A stretch of 64,000 nt of DNA from Aspidapion aeneum. Its lineage: Eukaryota; Arthropoda; Insecta; Coleoptera; Brentidae. Where the stretch lies: NCBI GenBank assembly GCA_963576565.1, contig OY755045.1, positions 1,735,477 through 1,799,476 of the forward strand. Direction: 5' to 3'. This document shows, in pieces, positions 22,432 to 32,215 of this stretch. Position 1 is the first letter of the stretch. Every line of letters starts with the position of its first letter. The notes under the pieces were generated by a model that had not been told where the DNA came from, searched no databases, and saw nothing but the letters and a program-made list of their open reading frames with translations. Both the position numbers and the translations under genes were made by a program.

Positions 22432-22641
22432 ACAAAGTAGAACAAACTGACTACAAGATACAAGGTAAATCAAAAAGAATGAAAAAATAGGTCGTTTCAC
22501 TCGTAGAATGAAAAATAGGTTTTACTTCAAAAAGAATGAAAAAATAGGTCGTTTCACTCGTAGAATGAAAACTAGGTTTTACCTATTTTTTCATTCTTTT
22601 TGATTTACCTTGTATCTTGTAGTCGGTTTGTTCTACTTTGT

Positions 22642-22704
22642 GTCAGGCAAGCCACGCTGAGGATGAAAATGCCTTTTTCCGAAACACCGGTGTCCGTGGT
22701 TGAC
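22642..22704 (+). ncRNA. type I hammerhead ribozyme, monomer 1
   Basis: Core CTGAGGA (22657-22663, fits CUGANGA) and GAAA (22681-22684); stem III is the palindrome CACCGGTG (22685-22692); cleavage triplet GTC ends at 22694. Stem I pairs GCCACG (22651-22656) with CGTGGT (22695-22700), extended by GTCA (22642-22645) with TGAC (22701-22704) across a GGCAA bulge. Stem II pairs GAAAA with TTTTC around loop TGCC. Here 10.3 is A facing U, where other copies have a G-U wobble, so pairing is kept. The base of stem II is a U-C mismatch, which may slow cleavage. Confidence 0.82.
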
Positions 22705-22972
22705 TATACCCCTATAAAGTTGTCTTTTATGCTTTGTTAACTCATTGTTTTCGGTTTCAAACCGATACCGTGGAGACGGTGATGGCATGGTCTGGTTGAA
22801 CTGTGGCGGAATGTCTTTCTTCCTTATAGACCGGTGGACGTTTTCGTCCCGCCATGGACTTGGTTTCCTTGGTTCGCTGTCGTTTCACTCGTAGAATAAA
22901 AAATAGGTTTTACCTATTTTTTCATTATTTTTGATTTACCTTGTATCTTGTGGTCAATTTGTTCTACTTTGT

Positions 22973-23035
22973 GTCAGGCAAGCTACGCTGAGGATGGAAA
23001 TGCCTTTTTCCGAAACACCGGTGTCCGTGGTTGAC
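22973..23035 (+). ncRNA. type I hammerhead ribozyme, monomer 2
   Basis: Same architecture, exactly 331 bp downstream: CTGAGGA at 22988-22994, GAAA at 23012-23015, CACCGGTG then TC, predicted cleavage after 23025. Stem I is GCTACG with CGTGGT; the C-to-T change relative to monomer 1 gives a U-G wobble, so pairing is preserved. The GGCA bulge and TGCC loop are both kept. Confidence 0.82.
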
Positions 23036-23303
23036 TATACCCCTATAAAGTTGCCTTTTATGCTTTGTTAACTCATTGTTTTCGGTTTCAAATCGATACC
23101 TTGGAGACGGTGGTGGCATGGTCTGGTTGAACTGTGGCGGAATGTCTTTCTTCCTTATAGACCGGTGGACGTTTTTGTCCCGCTATGGACTTGTTTTCCT
23201 TGGTTCGCTGTCGTTTCACTCGTAGAATGAAAAACAGGTTTTACCTATTTTTTCATTCTTTTTGATTTACCTTGTATCTTGTAGTCAGTTTGTTCTACTT
23301 TTT

Positions 23304-23366
23304 GTCAGGCAAGCCACGCTGAGGATGGAAATGCCTTTTTCCGAAACACCGGTGTCCGTGATTGAC
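23304..23366 (+). ncRNA. type I hammerhead ribozyme, monomer 3
   Basis: CTGAGGA at 23319-23325, GAAA at 23343-23346, cleavage predicted after 23356. The core is intact. One stem I position is mispaired (CGTGAT against GCCACG), but the outer GTCA/TGAC helix remains. The monomer is cut off at 23400, shortly after the ribozyme, by the right-hand 13-bp flank. Confidence 0.78.
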
Positions 23367-23407
23367 TATACCCCTATAAAGTTGCCTTTTATGCTTTGTT
23401 AAATATG

Positions 23408-23490
23408 TGCTGTGTTTTAGCCGGAAATCGATCCTGGAACCTCTGGTTTTGTACACCAACGCTCTACCTATTGGGCCACCGAATCATATG
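23408..23490 (-). repeat. tRNA-like (SINE head) sequence
   Basis: Reverse strand: GGTGGCCCAATAGGTAGAGC (A-box-like), an anticodon-arm-like TGGT GTACAAA ACCA, then GGATCGATTTCC (B-box-like). The 3' side cannot pair with the acceptor arm, so this is a tRNA-derived relic and not a tRNA gene. The ribozyme array ends directly at its edge. Confidence 0.55.
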
Positions 23491-23609
23491 ATTATAAATT
23501 ATTAAAACTGCCAATCATGATTAGGGCAAAAAATTTATAAAAATGTATATAAATTTGTATAGAAATTTATAAAAATTTATATAAATTTTTATAGGTGTAG
23601 TAATTCAAT

Positions 23610-24538
23610 CCTCTTCGTGGAAGGAACCAAGCCAAATAGCAAATGAAGAGGTGTCGGACAGGATGCCACAATATCCCCTAAACTATTTAATCAGACCCTA
23701 GAAGATAAAAAATTAGATTGGCATCAAAGTAAGCGGACAATACTTAAACTACCTACGATATGCTGACGTATCGCCTTTATAACAGATAAGAAAGAATAAT
23801 TAATAAATGATGGAAGAACTGAAAAAAAAAACCAAACAGCTGAAGCCAAGAGACGAGTAAGATTGGTCTGGGCAGCATTCGGTAAATTAAGCTACGTATT
23901 AAGAAATAAAAAATACCCTCAGTACCTCAAAACGAAATTGTGTAACCAGTGGCGTATATAAGGGGGGGCAGGGGGGCCCGGCCCTCCCCGAAACTAAGAT
24001 TTTTTTAGATATTTTCCACATATTTCATGAATACAAACATAAAATAGTATAAAATACACCTTTATGGGGTCTCGGGTCCCCCCCGAAACTGTCTCGGCCC
24101 CCACCGAAACATTTTTCTATATACGCCACTGTGTGTAACCAATGTCTCCTTCCTGTACTTACCTATGGATCCCAGACCTGGACACTTACACAATCAAACA
24201 TGGATAAGGTAACAAAAGCCCAAAGATCAATGGAAGACAAATGTTACATGTAAAGCTAACAGATAGAAAAAAGAATGAATGGATAAGAAATAAAACAAAA
24301 GTAAGCGATGTCAGAGGAGAAGTGGCAAAATTAAAATGGAAGTTTGCCGGTAGTAATATCAGACAGAAAGACGATCGATGGAACAAATGTATTGTAAGCT
24401 GGAGACCTTGGAAAAATAAAAGAACTAGGGGAGAACCCCAAATGAAATCGGCGGACGATTTGAAGAAACACGTACACAGAGAAGAGACGAAGATATTGGG
24501 GGTGGCCTATGTCCAACGATGGATTGAAGAAGGCTAAA
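23610..24538 (+). pseudogene. RTE-like (BovB-type) C-terminal half (family C), with MITE inside
   Basis: Reads GIKVSGQYLNYLRYAD (YADD degraded), RRVRLVWAAFGKLSYVLRN and KYPQYLKTKLCNQ up to the MITE at 23947. It then resumes CVLPVLTYGSQTWTLTQSN and ends with a good open frame 24241-24537: WKFAGSNIRQKDDRWNKC, RGEPQMKSADDLKK, AYVQRWIEEG and a stop. This is the full C-terminal signature of BovB-like RTE elements. Frameshifts near 24230 and the insertion make it inactive. Confidence 0.9.
23947..24131. mobile_element. 185-bp hAT MITE with 8-bp duplication
   Basis: Starts CAGTGGCGTATATAAGG and ends CTATATACGCCACTG, flanked by TGTGTAAC at 23939-23946 and 24132-24139. CAGTGGCG termini with an 8-bp duplication are diagnostic of hAT. 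Interior homologous to 42285-42448. It splits the RTE-C frame. Confidence 0.93.
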
Positions 24539-24599
24539 TAGAATAGAAGTTTGTCGCGTCTCGTTTTCCTAAAATATGTCATACATACAAGGTCTCTAA

Positions 24600-24919
24600 T
24601 CATATCTAGCTCTATACATATACCTCCCTTAACAAAATGATTTACTATCTTCCATTAAAAAGTGGGAAGAAAAGTTTTCAACAAAATTAAGGTAGATTTT
24701 TCTTATTTAGCGAAGTTTTCCTTTTTTTGATAAGTCTTGAGAGCATGAGAGCACATTTTTTGGGTAATAAAAGGGGTCGTAAAGAGATGAAAAACTTTTC
24801 CGGAGTAAGTAGGTCTGGTCATAATTTGTCTCAATAAAATTCGAGGAAGACAGTTTGAATTAATATAAGTAATCATCTTTTAAATACAGGCTCTCCCCTT
24901 ATGGATTAGTTCCATATAA
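24600..24919. other. AT-rich spacer
   Basis: No gene or repeat recognised. Confidence 0.45.
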
Positions 24920-26420
24920 TGGGAGGGCGAAAAAAAACTGGACAATTTTTTTTTCATTATAACTTTTGAACTATCGTGTCGATTTTAATGGGATAAACTG
25001 AACATAGCCGAGAATTAATCAGAGTTTTCACTAAATATATATCTTTGTCCGCCATCTCAAAATCCAAGATGGCGGACGAAATTAAATTGTACCCTTCAAA
25101 GACGCTCGTTTATTCTTGGGTAGCGAACATATTTTTTAATTAATTTTTTTTTTGTAAAAAAACCGCGTTTTTCCCACGTACAACGAGGTATGAGTCAGCA
25201 AAATCGGTTTGGTGGTTCTAAAAAAAAAAATTTTTGTTTCGGCATTGGTTTGAATATTATACGATTACCTTGCCAATCATGTCTGCATTTATTTCCTTAT
25301 TGATTTATTAATACTGAACCGATTTTGATGAAATAAAAAACATTCTGGTGAGAATTAATTGCTTTTTAGAGATCATTATCAGTATTTATCGCCATTTTAA
25401 AATTGAAGATCTTACTTGATTCTTCAAAATGACGTGTTTATTCTTATATTCTAAAACTGTATTAGTTTTTTTTTTAATTTATAGAAAAGCACTACTAAAT
25501 ACACTACGCACAGCGAGTTACAAATTAGTCAAATCGCTGTAGTGGCTCTCAAAAAATCTATTTTTGTTTCAGACATTGTTTTACAGATTTTACAATTGCA
25601 TTGTGAATTCTGTCTGCATTCATTTTCTTATAAACTCATTGTTGATGAACCGATCTTAATGAAATAAAAAAAAACATGGTAAGAATTGATTGTTCTTTAA
25701 AGATTATAAGATGTCGGACAAAATCATACTTGACCCTTCAAAGAGGCACTTATATTCTTATTTTCCGAGAATGATTTAGTTTTTTTTTTAATTTATAAAA
25801 AAACACTACTTTTCTTACGCAGAAAGAAGTACAAATTATTAAATCCGGTTTAGTGGTTCTCATAAAATCTGATTTTGTATTAACTATTGTTTTACAAATT
25901 ATACGAATGCATTACCAAACCTGTCTGCATTTATTTCTTTAAAAATTCATTATTACTGAACCGATTTTAGTGAAATAAAAAACATTGTACTGATCTTTGT
26001 ACCATGATGTTTTTTATTTCACTAAAATCGGTTCTGTAATAATGAATTTATAAATAAATGAATGCAGGCAGGATTGGCAATGCAATCGTATAATTTGTAA
26101 AACAATGGTTAAAACAAAATTCGATTTTATGAGAACCACTTTACCGATTTTATTACTTTGTACCTTGTTAAGCGGGAGAAAAGTAGTGCTTTTCTATAAA
26201 TAAAAAAAAACTAAAATATTTTCGGAAAATAAGAATAATGATTTTTTTTATTTTACTAAAATCCGTTTAGTAATAATGAATTTAGAAGGATATGAATGCA
26301 GAGAGGATTGACAATGCAATCATATAATCTGTAAAATAATAATTGAAATAAAAATAGATTTTTTAAGAACCATTACAGCGATTTTACTAATTTATACCTC
26401 GTTGCGGTATAAACATTAAA
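24920..26420. repeat. palindromic block of ~315-330-bp repeats
   Basis: Diverged monomers each containing GAACCGATTTTNNTGAAAT followed by AAACAT (25316, 25647, 25961, weaker near 24970) run in one orientation. At about 25993 the order reverses and two inverted monomers follow (26026 and 26260). The centre is a fold-back around ACATTGTACTG. No TIR or coding frame identified. Probably a decayed non-autonomous element or satellite fragment. Confidence 0.7.
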
Positions 26421-26452
26421 TTGTTTTCTTACCAATTCCGAACGAGTCTCGC

Positions 26453-27626
26453 CATTGGCGTAGCTAAGGGGGGCAGGGGGGGCCTGCCCCCCCTGAAGTC
26501 CCTCAGGCCCCCCCTAAGATATTTTAGGCCTCCCCTACCGACTACTAGTAAAAGAACATGACGCTGAAAATACATACTTTTCTATTATTATTCGGGAAAT
26601 ATTCAAATAAAATAGGTGCATTAAAATTTAAAATCATTCAGATAATGTTTACATTTCAGGAAAATCCCTTGTCTTGCGGAATTAGGCTTTTTCTCTTTCA
26701 ATTATCGGTAACTTTTCTGCACTTATGCAATTTCCCGAAAATATTTTTTAAATTTAAACATAATTATGCATATTGAATATTTCATACATATTGGCGACAT
26801 CTTGTAAAATATTATAGAAGTGTAAGTTAAATTTCGCATTTAATAAAGACAGCGACCTTTGCCCCTCTGTTTCCGAAATCGGGTTGTAGATGTCGTAAGG
26901 TTATAAAAGATCTTTTTAAACTGTTTTTCTAAAATAAATATAATAATCTTTTTAGATTTTTTGAGGTTAACGTTTAGTGTCATGAAAATTTTCCGATTTT
27001 GGTGACAATTTCATAACCATTTTCATATTAAGTTTTCCCACGTCGTTAAATAGAATAAATTCGTCGAGCAATACCGGGAAATTTTTAATATTAATACTTC
27101 TACTCTAAGAGCAGAAATTACCGTTTTAAAGAATTGTATTTTTCGGTTAAATCAAACATGATTCTATCAAACAACATATAGCAGGAAACCTCTACCAACT
27201 TTTTAAAGTTGCGAGTATTGTTCCAATTTCAAGTGCAACTTGCGAGAGGTCTTTCTCTGCCATGAGGAGAGTTTTTAATTGGCTTAGAACAACTATGACT
27301 CAAGAGAGACACTCAGGTTTGTCATTGTTATTCACAGAAAAAGATGTTGAGGTCGACTTAGACAGTGTGGTAGACGCATTCAGTCAGCGACGTAGGAAAC
27401 TTTCTTTGTAGAATTGCTGAATTACATACTTCCTGTGTATACATATAAATAAGTTGGTAAATGTATTATTAAATTTGTTATATTAAAATATTAGAACATT
27501 TAATGCGCGTATTTTTTTTTATTCATTGCACACTTTGCACGACTCTTTAAAACCTATGTTTGCTTTTTGTTCAAGATAGACCGGGGCCACGGCCCCCCCT
27601 GAAAAGCAAGGCTAGCTACGCCAATG
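26453..27626 (+). mobile_element. hAT transposon, internally deleted, intact ends
   Basis: Starts CATTGGCGTAGCTAAGG and ends GCTAGCTACGCCAATG, flanked by AGTCTCGC at 26445-26452 and 27627-27634. The 8-bp duplication and subterminal G/C-rich runs are hAT-like. It retains only the 3' end of its transposase frame (27181-27411), so it would need help from another copy to move. Confidence 0.93.
27181..27411 (+). pseudogene. hAT transposase dimerisation domain
   Basis: Uninterrupted 76-codon frame: AGNLYQLFKVASIVPIS, SATCERSFSAMRRVFNWLR, QERHSGLSLLF and QRRRKLSL, then a stop. C-ERSFS-M-R and the L--L-LF segment are the hAT C-terminal dimerisation region, closest in style to ZMYM1-like transposases. 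It has no start codon or catalytic domain; the upstream 700 bp of the element is non-coding. Confidence 0.88.
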
Positions 27627-27634
27627 AGTCTCGC

Positions 27635-28932
27635 CCTTCTGACGGAATATCCGTATTTTAAAGCAGAAATGTTTTTTTTATCAATGTGTAGCATACCGTT
27701 AGAAAGGTAATCAACTAAAGAAGTTTTTAAAATAAAACAAAGTTCTCAATTGTCGATACTTTTTTTGATTTTTAATTTTGAAATTGATTTTCTTTCACAA
27801 AATCACAAATGTTCTTCAATAAAAAACCTCGTATGTCCCTTTGGTACATCAATTTTAACAAATGTATTAATTCGTTGAAAAAGCATAAGATTACAGAATT
27901 ATAAAGACAAAATGGGGCTTTTCCAGACATTAATAAAAAGCTTACGAGGGTTTAAAGGTTTTTGGATAATTTGAGAAAAAAAAATTAAAAATTCATATCC
28001 CTGTGGCCGTGACTCTTGCACCCAAGTTCCAAGGTTAAAAAGGTAGCAAATGACCCCAACAATATCCCAAAAAATTTTGACGGTTCATGTGCCGAACACC
28101 CTGTATACAAAATTTATTTGTTTAACAGTATTTTAGTTTTCCATGAAAAAATATATGGATGGCATTTTGACCCTTTTTTATCGAGAATATATTGTGTAAA
28201 CCACTTTTTCCCAACAATATCCGTTAAAATGAAAACAAAACACCCTTTTTGTGCTTTTAGAATTGTCTCAAGAAACCGACACACGTGTTATAACGGACGT
28301 GTGTGACACGAAACAATAAAGTAGTGAACCTTTTGTTTCGATAGACAAAAAGATAAAAATACCAATACAATTTTCTCCAAACCCATTTGGAGGAAAAATT
28401 ACATTTAAGCCGTTTTCAACTAGATAGCCACGAACTTAGATACAAATGTACTAGAAAAGAGACTCTAAAAATGGCTGCTACAAACAAGACGAGTCGTTAA
28501 ATACCGAGATGAATTCCAAGCCGTGCGCAAGCGTTGATCTCTCACTTCTGCCAACCAATCAACTGAGAGATATTTCAGTATGGTTTTATACAGCAAAACT
28601 TTAATAATTCCCAGTTCTTTTTGATGAAAATTCGTCGTTTTTGTTCTGTGAAAATGCCGGTGACGTGCAAGTTGTGTGACAAATTATTTATTGCCCAATT
28701 TAATTTGAATAAACACTGTCATCGGGGTTCTACTGTATGTCTATGATACGATAAACATTTTTTTAAAGATTTAGCGCATTTAAATTTGTCAATACTCCCA
28801 TGGCAAAACAAAATAAACGTGAAATGCATATGAAGAAATACTGCATATACCTCAAAAAATATTAATCGCAGCACTTAGATATTGTATATGTTTGAAATCA
28901 AAAAGAAAAGACGAATCTTAAAATGCAAAAAT
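27635..28932. other. unassigned spacer with small hairpins
   Basis: Contains one isolated TIR-like ACACCCTGTATAC (28097-28109) and a hairpin CACACGTGTTATAACGGACG near 28280-28300. A short ATG frame at 28654 reads CKLCDKLF...LNKHCHR, resembling a degenerate C2H2 finger, and stops after 30 codons. None supports a gene. Confidence 0.45.
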
Positions 28933-28980
28933 ATACAGGGTGTTCCCTCTCAAAAAATCGACTTTATTGTCACACCCTGT
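28933..28980. mobile_element. 48-bp mini element or paired ends
   Basis: TACAGGGTGTTCCC...TTGTCACACCCTGTA abuts the larger element next door, sharing its TA. It is either a miniature element with the same ends or the left-over ends of another copy. Confidence 0.45.
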
Positions 28981-28981
28981 A

Positions 28982-29796
28982 CAGGGTGTCCCAAATTCGT
29001 TGTTTTTTTGTGGTGTCGGGTATTTCTAGGGGAGAAAGAAAAAAACTGAGCCCCCTTTGCGACGCTCAAATTTTAAGAGAAGCCTAAAGGTGAAAACTAC
29101 ATTTAGATATAGCAAGCCGTTTTTAAGCTACGGAGTGTTTTTGTCTGCATTTTGCTTTTGTGTAAACAGCTTTCTTATAGATCTTTTCTTGAAGAATTGA
29201 CAGATGTCAACGGTTTTTATTTATCTCTTTTGGTTTTTAAAATATTGCATAAAGTTGTTATTTTTCTTACAGAATAACTCTAAAACTCTCTCTAAAATTT
29301 CCTTTAAAATGATGTATCACACTCAATATTTTAATTTTTAATTTTTTTTATTGTTTTCTTTATTTTTATTTTTTAATCACCTCTTTATTATTTTTTAATA
29401 TTAAGCAAACTAAAATATGTGGTAAAAATAAAAAAAAACAAAAATATAAAGAAATCCCACTAATCCCATAAAGAAAAATTAATTTTATGTGATATCTCAA
29501 AAACTAAACGTGACAAATGAAATTTAATTTAACAGTTGAATTCCTCTTAAAAGAGTGTCTAAAGAATGTTTTCACAGAAATAAAAATATTAATAAATAAA
29601 CAAGTTATAGACCCCTTCCCAAAATGCAGACTTTTTAAAAACACCCCGTAGTTTAAAAACGGCTTGCTATATCAAAATGCGATTTTCACCTTTAAGGTTC
29701 TTTTGAAATTTGAGTGTCGCAAACGTTGATGAGGTTTTTTTAGTTCCTCTAGAAATACCCGAAACTCCCCAAAAACATCGAATTTGGGACACCCTG
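28982..29796. mobile_element. 815-bp long-TIR element (CAGGGTGTCCC ends, TA flanks)
   Basis: Begins CAGGGTGTCCCAAATTCG and ends CGAATTTGGGACACCCTG. The inverted similarity continues for about 170 bp on each side, including TATAGCAAGCCGTTTTTAA. TA lies on both flanks (28980-28981 and 29797-29798). No transposase inside. A TA duplication and CAGGG start suit a Tc1/mariner-type MITE. A single related end is at 60626. Confidence 0.85.
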
Positions 29797-29798
29797 TA

Positions 29799-30164
29799 CA
29801 TGGTGACGGATAGAAAAAAATTATGTTGGCTTTTAAAGTTCATCATCATCATAATTAACCAAAAAAAATCTACAATTTATTATAGCCCTTTATTTTCAAT
29901 GATAAAGTTGCTGAGTGCTCCGGTTATAAAAAACCACCCGGTACCTACATAAAATCATACCTAAAAATTAGAATTGACCATTATTTTATACCTTGAATTT
30001 TTTATTATACGTTAAGCTCTTCGATCTCGCGCCAATCCCGGTATTCGCGCCAATAATTTAAATTAGACATTTTGACGTTAATTTTGGCGCATGCTCCTTT
30101 GATGGAATTCATCTCGGTATTTAACGACTCGTCAAACAAGCAAGCCGCCATGTTGAATTTTAAA
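29799..30164. other. AT-rich spacer
   Basis: No supported gene. The stretch GAATTCATCTCGGTATTTAACG near 30106-30126 recurs inverted near 28490-28515, a short dispersed repeat. Confidence 0.45.
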
Positions 30165-30735
30165 TGAATCCCAACCAGCGCTATCAAAACGGACGAGCCA
30201 CGATTCTCTACTTTTTTGACGTCACATAGGGGGCTGATTTTTGTTTTGATGCTCACGTCACTGGTGTTCTGTGGACACTGATTGTCTTTAAAATATTGAA
30301 GTTGAAATGACGGTTCATGAATATTTGATTTTTGTTGAAGTGTAAACTTCTTTAGGCGCGATTAGCAGTTTTTGTGGGTAGTGAATTGAACTGAGCCGTC
30401 AGGCTCGGCTATGTAACGCTCATTCGGGTGAAGTCGGCTCGAGTCGACTAACTGTGAGAAGAACATTCAGCGAGCGATATGATGATGCAGATGAATGTCG
30501 GTATTATTAATTTCGCCTTGTTGAAGTTTACACTTCTGTCGTGCGTTCATTCACGTCTTAAGCACATACATTTTTTTAAATAAAGCCAGTTTTGAGATTG
30601 TGTTTACTATATTCTTGCATAACATTTTTTTAAAATCTAAAGTAATTCTTAATTTTTGTTGAAAGTTGCTTCATTAGCTCCCACAAAAATCAAATTTAAA
30701 GCAAAAGCGAATGTGTTAAGATTAAAAAAAAAACG
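30165..30735 (+). repeat. CTATCAAAA-family repeat copy, itself interrupted
   Basis: Shares CTATCAAAA..GGAC, TTGACGTCACAT, TTTAAAATATTGAAGTTG and GACGGTTCATGA with copies at 50513, 50761 and 55161. Homology breaks near 30335 and resumes about 30565 with AATAAAGCC. The gap is bounded by the palindromes GAAGTGTAAACTTC (30337-30350) and GAAGTTTACACTTC (30523-30536), suggesting a nested small element. Confidence 0.7.
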
Positions 30736-30739
30736 TTAT

Positions 30740-32215
30740 TTAGCAAAATGGCCAAATTTTTAGGGAATCCTATAAGACCAAAATGGCCAAACTTTGAAAA
30801 TTCATATTTTAAAAACTATATAGTTTATCAACAAAAGCACCGAGTTGCAATATGGTGGGGCCATACAGATGCGAAAAAACCACACCCTGAGTTAAGATTC
30901 GGAAAAACTTCATTTCGCGAATTTTGGGGTAGGGAATCCCATAAGAGCAAAATGGCCACAGTTTGAAAATTCATATTTCAAAAACTATACAGTTTATTAA
31001 CAAAAGCACCAAGTTGCAGTATGGTGGAACCTTAGAGATGCAAAAAAACCACACCCTGAGTTAAGATTCGGAAAAACTTCATTTCGCGAATTTTGGGGTA
31101 GGGAATCCCATAAGAGCAAAATGGCCACACTTTGAAAATTCATATTTCAAAAACTATACAGTTTATTAACAAAAGCACCGAGTTGCAGTATGGTGGGACC
31201 ATAGAGATGCAAAAAAACCACACCCTGAGTTAAGATTCGGGAAAACGTCATTTAGCGAATTTTAGGGTAGGGAATCCCATAAGACCAAAATGGCCAAACT
31301 TTGAAAATTCATATTTCAAAAACTATACAGTTTATCAACAAAAGCACCGAGTTGTAGTATGGTGGGGCTATAGAGATGCAAAAAAACCACACTCTGAGTT
31401 AAGATTCAGAAAAACGTCATTTAGCGAATTTTAGGGTAGGGAATGCCATGAGACCAAAATGGCCAAACTTTGAAAATTCATGTTTCAAAAACTATACAGT
31501 TTATCAACAAAAGCACCGAGTTGCAATATGGTGGAGCCATAGAGATGCGAAAAACCCACACCTTGAGTTAAGATTGAAAAAAACGTCATTTAGCGATTTT
31601 TAGGGTAGGGAATCCCATAAGACCCAAATGGCCAAACTTGAAAAATTCATATTTCAAAAACTATACAGTTTATCAACAAAAGCACCGAGTTTCAGTATGG
31701 TGGGGCCATAAAGATGCAAAAAAACCCCACCCTGAGTTAAGATTCGGAAAAACGTCATTTAGCAAATTTTAGGGTAGGGAATCCCATAAGACCAAAATGG
31801 CCAAACTTTGAAAATTCATATTTCAAAAACTATACAGTTTATCAACAAAAGTACCAAGTTTCAGTATGGTGCGGCCATAAAGATGCAAAAAACCACACCC
31901 TGAGTTAAGATTCGAAAAAAACGTCATTTAGTGAATTTTAGGGTAGGGAATCCTATAAGACCAAAATGACCAAACTTTGAAAATTCATATTTCAAAAACT
32001 ATACAGTTTATCAACAGAAGCACCGAGTTTCAGTATGGTGGGGCCATAGAGATGCAAAAAAACCACACCTTGAGTTAAGATTCAAAAAAACGTCATTTAG
32101 CGAATCTTAGGGTAGGGAATCCCATAAGACCAATATGGAAATGGAATATGGAAAATTCATATTTCAAAAACTATACAGTTTATCAACAAAACCACCTAGT
32201 TGCAATACGGTGGGC
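30740..32215 (+). repeat. 169-bp tandem repeat array, ~9 copies
   Basis: GGGAATCC(C/T)ATAAGA recurs at about 30763, 30932, 31101, 31270, 31439, 31608, 31777, 31947 and 32116, a period of 168-170 bp. Each unit also has AAACTATACAGTTTATCAAC and CCACACCCTGAGTTAAGATT. Units are well conserved. Frames within it do not stay open across monomers. Confidence 0.95.

Larger units (their letters stand above)
22136..23400 (+). repeat. 331-bp tandem array carrying hammerhead ribozymes (retrozyme-like)
   Basis: One inverted monomer (about 22136-22490), a short scrambled junction with two copies of a ~56-bp mixed-orientation piece (22472-22575), then two full and one truncated direct monomer. Predicted cleavage sites fall after 22694, 23025 and 23356, giving a period of exactly 331 bp twice. 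The block is bounded by a perfect 13-bp direct repeat AAATATGTGCTGT (22123-22135 and 23401-23413). Tandem ~300-bp units with type I hammerheads and flanking duplications are the known layout of metazoan retrozymes; mobilisation through circular RNA is inferred. No protein is encoded. Confidence 0.88.

Noticed and set aside
23408..23490. Possible tRNA gene on the minus strand
   Set aside because: A- and B-box-like blocks and an anticodon-like arm exist, but the acceptor strands do not pair and the T-arm is poor; treated as a SINE relic.
28654..28745. Short ATG frame with CKLCDKLF and KHCHR, C2H2-like
   Set aside because: The second histidine spacing is wrong and it stops after 30 codons; too little to call a gene.
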